From: UBA4416 sp044238845
Lineage (GTDB): Bacteria; Bacteroidota; Bacteroidia; B-17B0; Aurantibacillaceae
Assembly: GCA_044238845.1 (NCBI GenBank)
Contig: JBIICN010000003.1
Location: 94,971-158,970, forward strand
Length of the DNA: 64,000 bases
Direction: 5' to 3'
Part shown: in pieces, positions 62,681 to 64,000 of the stretch
Position numbering within the stretch: position 1 is the first letter of the stretch
How the letters are laid out: every line of letters begins with the position of its first letter
Program-made: the position numbers and the translations under genes
The notes under the pieces: model-generated
What the model was told of the DNA's origin: nothing
Seen by the model: only the letters and a program-made list of their open reading frames with translations
The model's database searches: none

Positions 62681-63571
62681 CTATTTTTTTATAAAGGTAC
62701 TTATTGTATTTAAATAATCTGTAAATCCCATTTTTGTGGGTATTTCACCGTGGTCTGCACTAGATATACGGTGAGCTTCTTTGTAGCTTCCCTTGTAATT
62801 TTTATATACTAATTCGCCATGTGTGTTGATATTTAAAAAATTATCATTGGTTCCGTGTATCCAACAAAAAGGTTGGCTAATTATTTTAATTTCTTCGGCA
62901 TTATCAATTTTTAAATTCGTAAAAAAAGAACCCGGCATGTTTAATCCACTTCCATCATTTGCCATCACATCTGCCGATGCAAATGGGGCTTCTAAAATAA
63001 GTTTAGAAGGTGTCATACTTCTTGGTTTATTAGTGAGTTCACAAGCTGGTGCTGAACCCATACTAAAACCATACATCATCAATCTGCTACCTGTTAATCC
63101 GTTTAATTTTAACCATTGCAAAGCGGCGTCTACATCAGCATACAATCCGTCTTCACTAGGCTTACCTTCGCTTAATCCATAACCTCTGTAATCAATCATC
63201 AACACGCCATATTTATTTTTACCAGAAGTATGCGCTAATAACTTAGCACGTTGCCAATAAAAATCCATATGCCATTTATTACCGTGACAATACATGATGA
63301 CTGTATCCGTTTGTATTTTTGAAATTTGACCAATGTAAATAGCATAAATATTTTTAGCTGTTGATTCATTGAATGCTTTTGATGATAAGGTGAAGATGTG
63401 AACCAAACTATCAGGAATATGGTAGGAGTTATCTAAAATAAAATCTTGTTCACCAGTATAATTATCTAATTTATACTCGGTGATTTTATCTTCTAAATTA
63501 TATAAATTATCATCAAGTCTTAAACAAGATGAAAACAACACAAGAGAAATTATGAATACAAAATACTTCAT
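62681..63571 (-). CDS. Alpha/beta-hydrolase lipoprotein
   Basis: A 296-residue hydrolase with a lipoprotein signal (Leu-Phe-Ser-Ser-Cys16). The nucleophile is Ser170 in Gly-Phe-Ser-Met-Gly-Ser, after His-Gly-Asn (oxyanion region near 96), and Asp/His are expected near Gly-Thr-Asn-Asp and Ala-Asp-His-Gly. It resembles the YheT/ABHD-type family (Asp-Tyr-Arg-Gly-Tyr-Gly-Leu-Ser). The substrate is unknown; an envelope esterase role is likely. It starts one base after the partial gene at 63572 and is followed by mrp. Confidence 0.88.
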   Translation of the reverse strand: MKYFVFIISLVLFSSCLRLDDNLYNLEDKITEYKLDNYTGEQDFILDNSYHIPDSLVHIFTLSSKAFNESTAKNIYAIYIGQISKIQTDTVIMYCHGNKWHMDFYWQRAKLLAHTSGKNKYGVLMIDYRGYGLSEGKPSEDGLYADVDAALQWLKLNGLTGSRLMMYGFSMGSAPACELTNKPRSMTPSKLILEAPFASADVMANDGSGLNMPGSFFTNLKIDNAEEIKIISQPFCWIHGTNDNFLNINTHGELVYKNYKGSYKEAHRISSADHGEIPTKMGFTDYLNTISTFIKK

Positions 63572-64000
63572 TTAAAATCTTCTGCTAAAATTTAAGTAAA
63601 TACCTACTGCACCTTTTTGTTGTATACCTACATAATCAACCACATTAGGTTTGTTATTTTTATTCATTTGTAAAAATTTACATTCTAATGTATAACCCCA
63701 TTTTTTTGTACTGTAAGTCATCCCAATATGTGGATTAATTAGCGCACGATTTTTTTGAATTTCGCCGTGTGCTTTTTTAGAGGATAATTCGAACCAATTA
63801 GTTAAACCGATATAAACAAAGGCTTTGTCTTTTAAAAGATCTTTATAGATATTAACATCTAACTGTGGCCAAGCTCTGAAATTTTTATTCCATTTATCAT
63901 ACACCATATTTAAAGCTGGATTTACAGTAATACCAAATTTCAAACTATCATGTTTATACAAACGTTGACACACTCCTAAATCTGTTTGAAAATTACCATA
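63572..64000 (-). CDS. Barrel-like envelope protein (partial)
   Basis: The frame is open to the window edge at 64000, so the start is missing; 142 residues are visible. Alternating strand patterns (Gly-Tyr-Thr-Leu-Glu-Cys-Lys, Ala-Val-Gly-Ile-Tyr-Leu-Asn-Phe-Ser-Arg-Arg-Phe at the end) suggest an outer-membrane barrel. GTG at 63973 could be read as a start but sequence upstream is equally strand-like. It abuts the lipoprotein hydrolase gene and is probably cotranscribed with it. Confidence 0.72.
   Translation of the reverse strand, partial: YGNFQTDLGVCQRLYKHDSLKFGITVNPALNMVYDKWNKNFRAWPQLDVNIYKDLLKDKAFVYIGLTNWFELSSKKAHGEIQKNRALINPHIGMTYSTKKWGYTLECKFLQMNKNNKPNVVDYVGIQQKGAVGIYLNFSRRF

Noticed and set aside
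1..64000. CRISPR array, tRNA or rRNA genes
   Set aside because: I saw no regularly spaced repeats, no T-loop consensus and no rRNA-like stretches, although a tRNA search could not be run.

Overview
The window is a piece of a Bacteroidota chromosome. The evidence is low GC, a GldM/PorM gene (gliding and type IX secretion), a cargo protein with a C-terminal type IX sorting domain, a DUF5606 gene, LytTR two-component pairs, many secreted orphan proteins with short signal peptides, and matches to the Bacteroidota promoter element TAnnTTTG. It fits a free-living or environmental member (Flavobacteriia/Sphingobacteriia-like); I cannot place it more finely. I found no rRNA, tRNA or CRISPR array.

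Layout. 1-886: end of a histidine kinase and its LytTR regulator. 883-5268: a B12-binding radical SAM protein, an internally duplicated secreted protein, and a ferritin-like (COQ7-type) protein paired with a methyltransferase. 5392-11200: small conserved genes, a hotdog thioesterase, a leucine-rich-repeat protein kinase, PepD, and a secreted orphan. 11315-11476: a 53-residue, 14-cysteine metallothionein-like protein. 11613-14524: an operon of a TonB-like protein, a degenerate GldK-like (FGE-sulfatase fold) protein and a MORN-GldN-like protein. 14653-15498: a REP-associated transposase bounded by palindromes and direct repeats. 15599-17052: a frameshifted secreted gene and an unrecognised pair (zinc-ribbon-like plus coiled coil). 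17476-21143: class I ribonucleotide reductase, beta then alpha, with a possible structured leader between them. 22307-22570: a 264-bp element with terminal inverted repeats.

24405-29076 is a complete cyanophycin cycle: synthetase, cyanophycinase and isoaspartyl peptidase. This suggests that the cell stores nitrogen as Asp-Arg polymer and can recover both amino acids. 29191-41567 carries an AsmA protein, transporters, envelope proteins, an MBL hydrolase and a DUF255 thioredoxin-like protein. 41663-50682 carries secreted proteins, a lipoprotein, lysS, an ECF sigma factor, an LIC11966-like surface protein, an S41 protease and an outer-membrane barrel. 50683-54843 has corA, aspartate kinase and a solitary gldM. 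54896-58912 has secreted proteins, including a seven-repeat SBBP propeller with a type IX sorting tail. 59024-61523 is a TPR histidine kinase with its LytTR regulator. 61583-64000 holds Mrp, an alpha/beta hydrolase lipoprotein and the end of a barrel-like protein.

The most unusual items are the GldK/GldN-like operon without GldL/M, the metallothionein-like gene with an inverted repeat before it, the cyanophycin locus, the poly-A frameshift gene, and several families of structured intergenic repeats.
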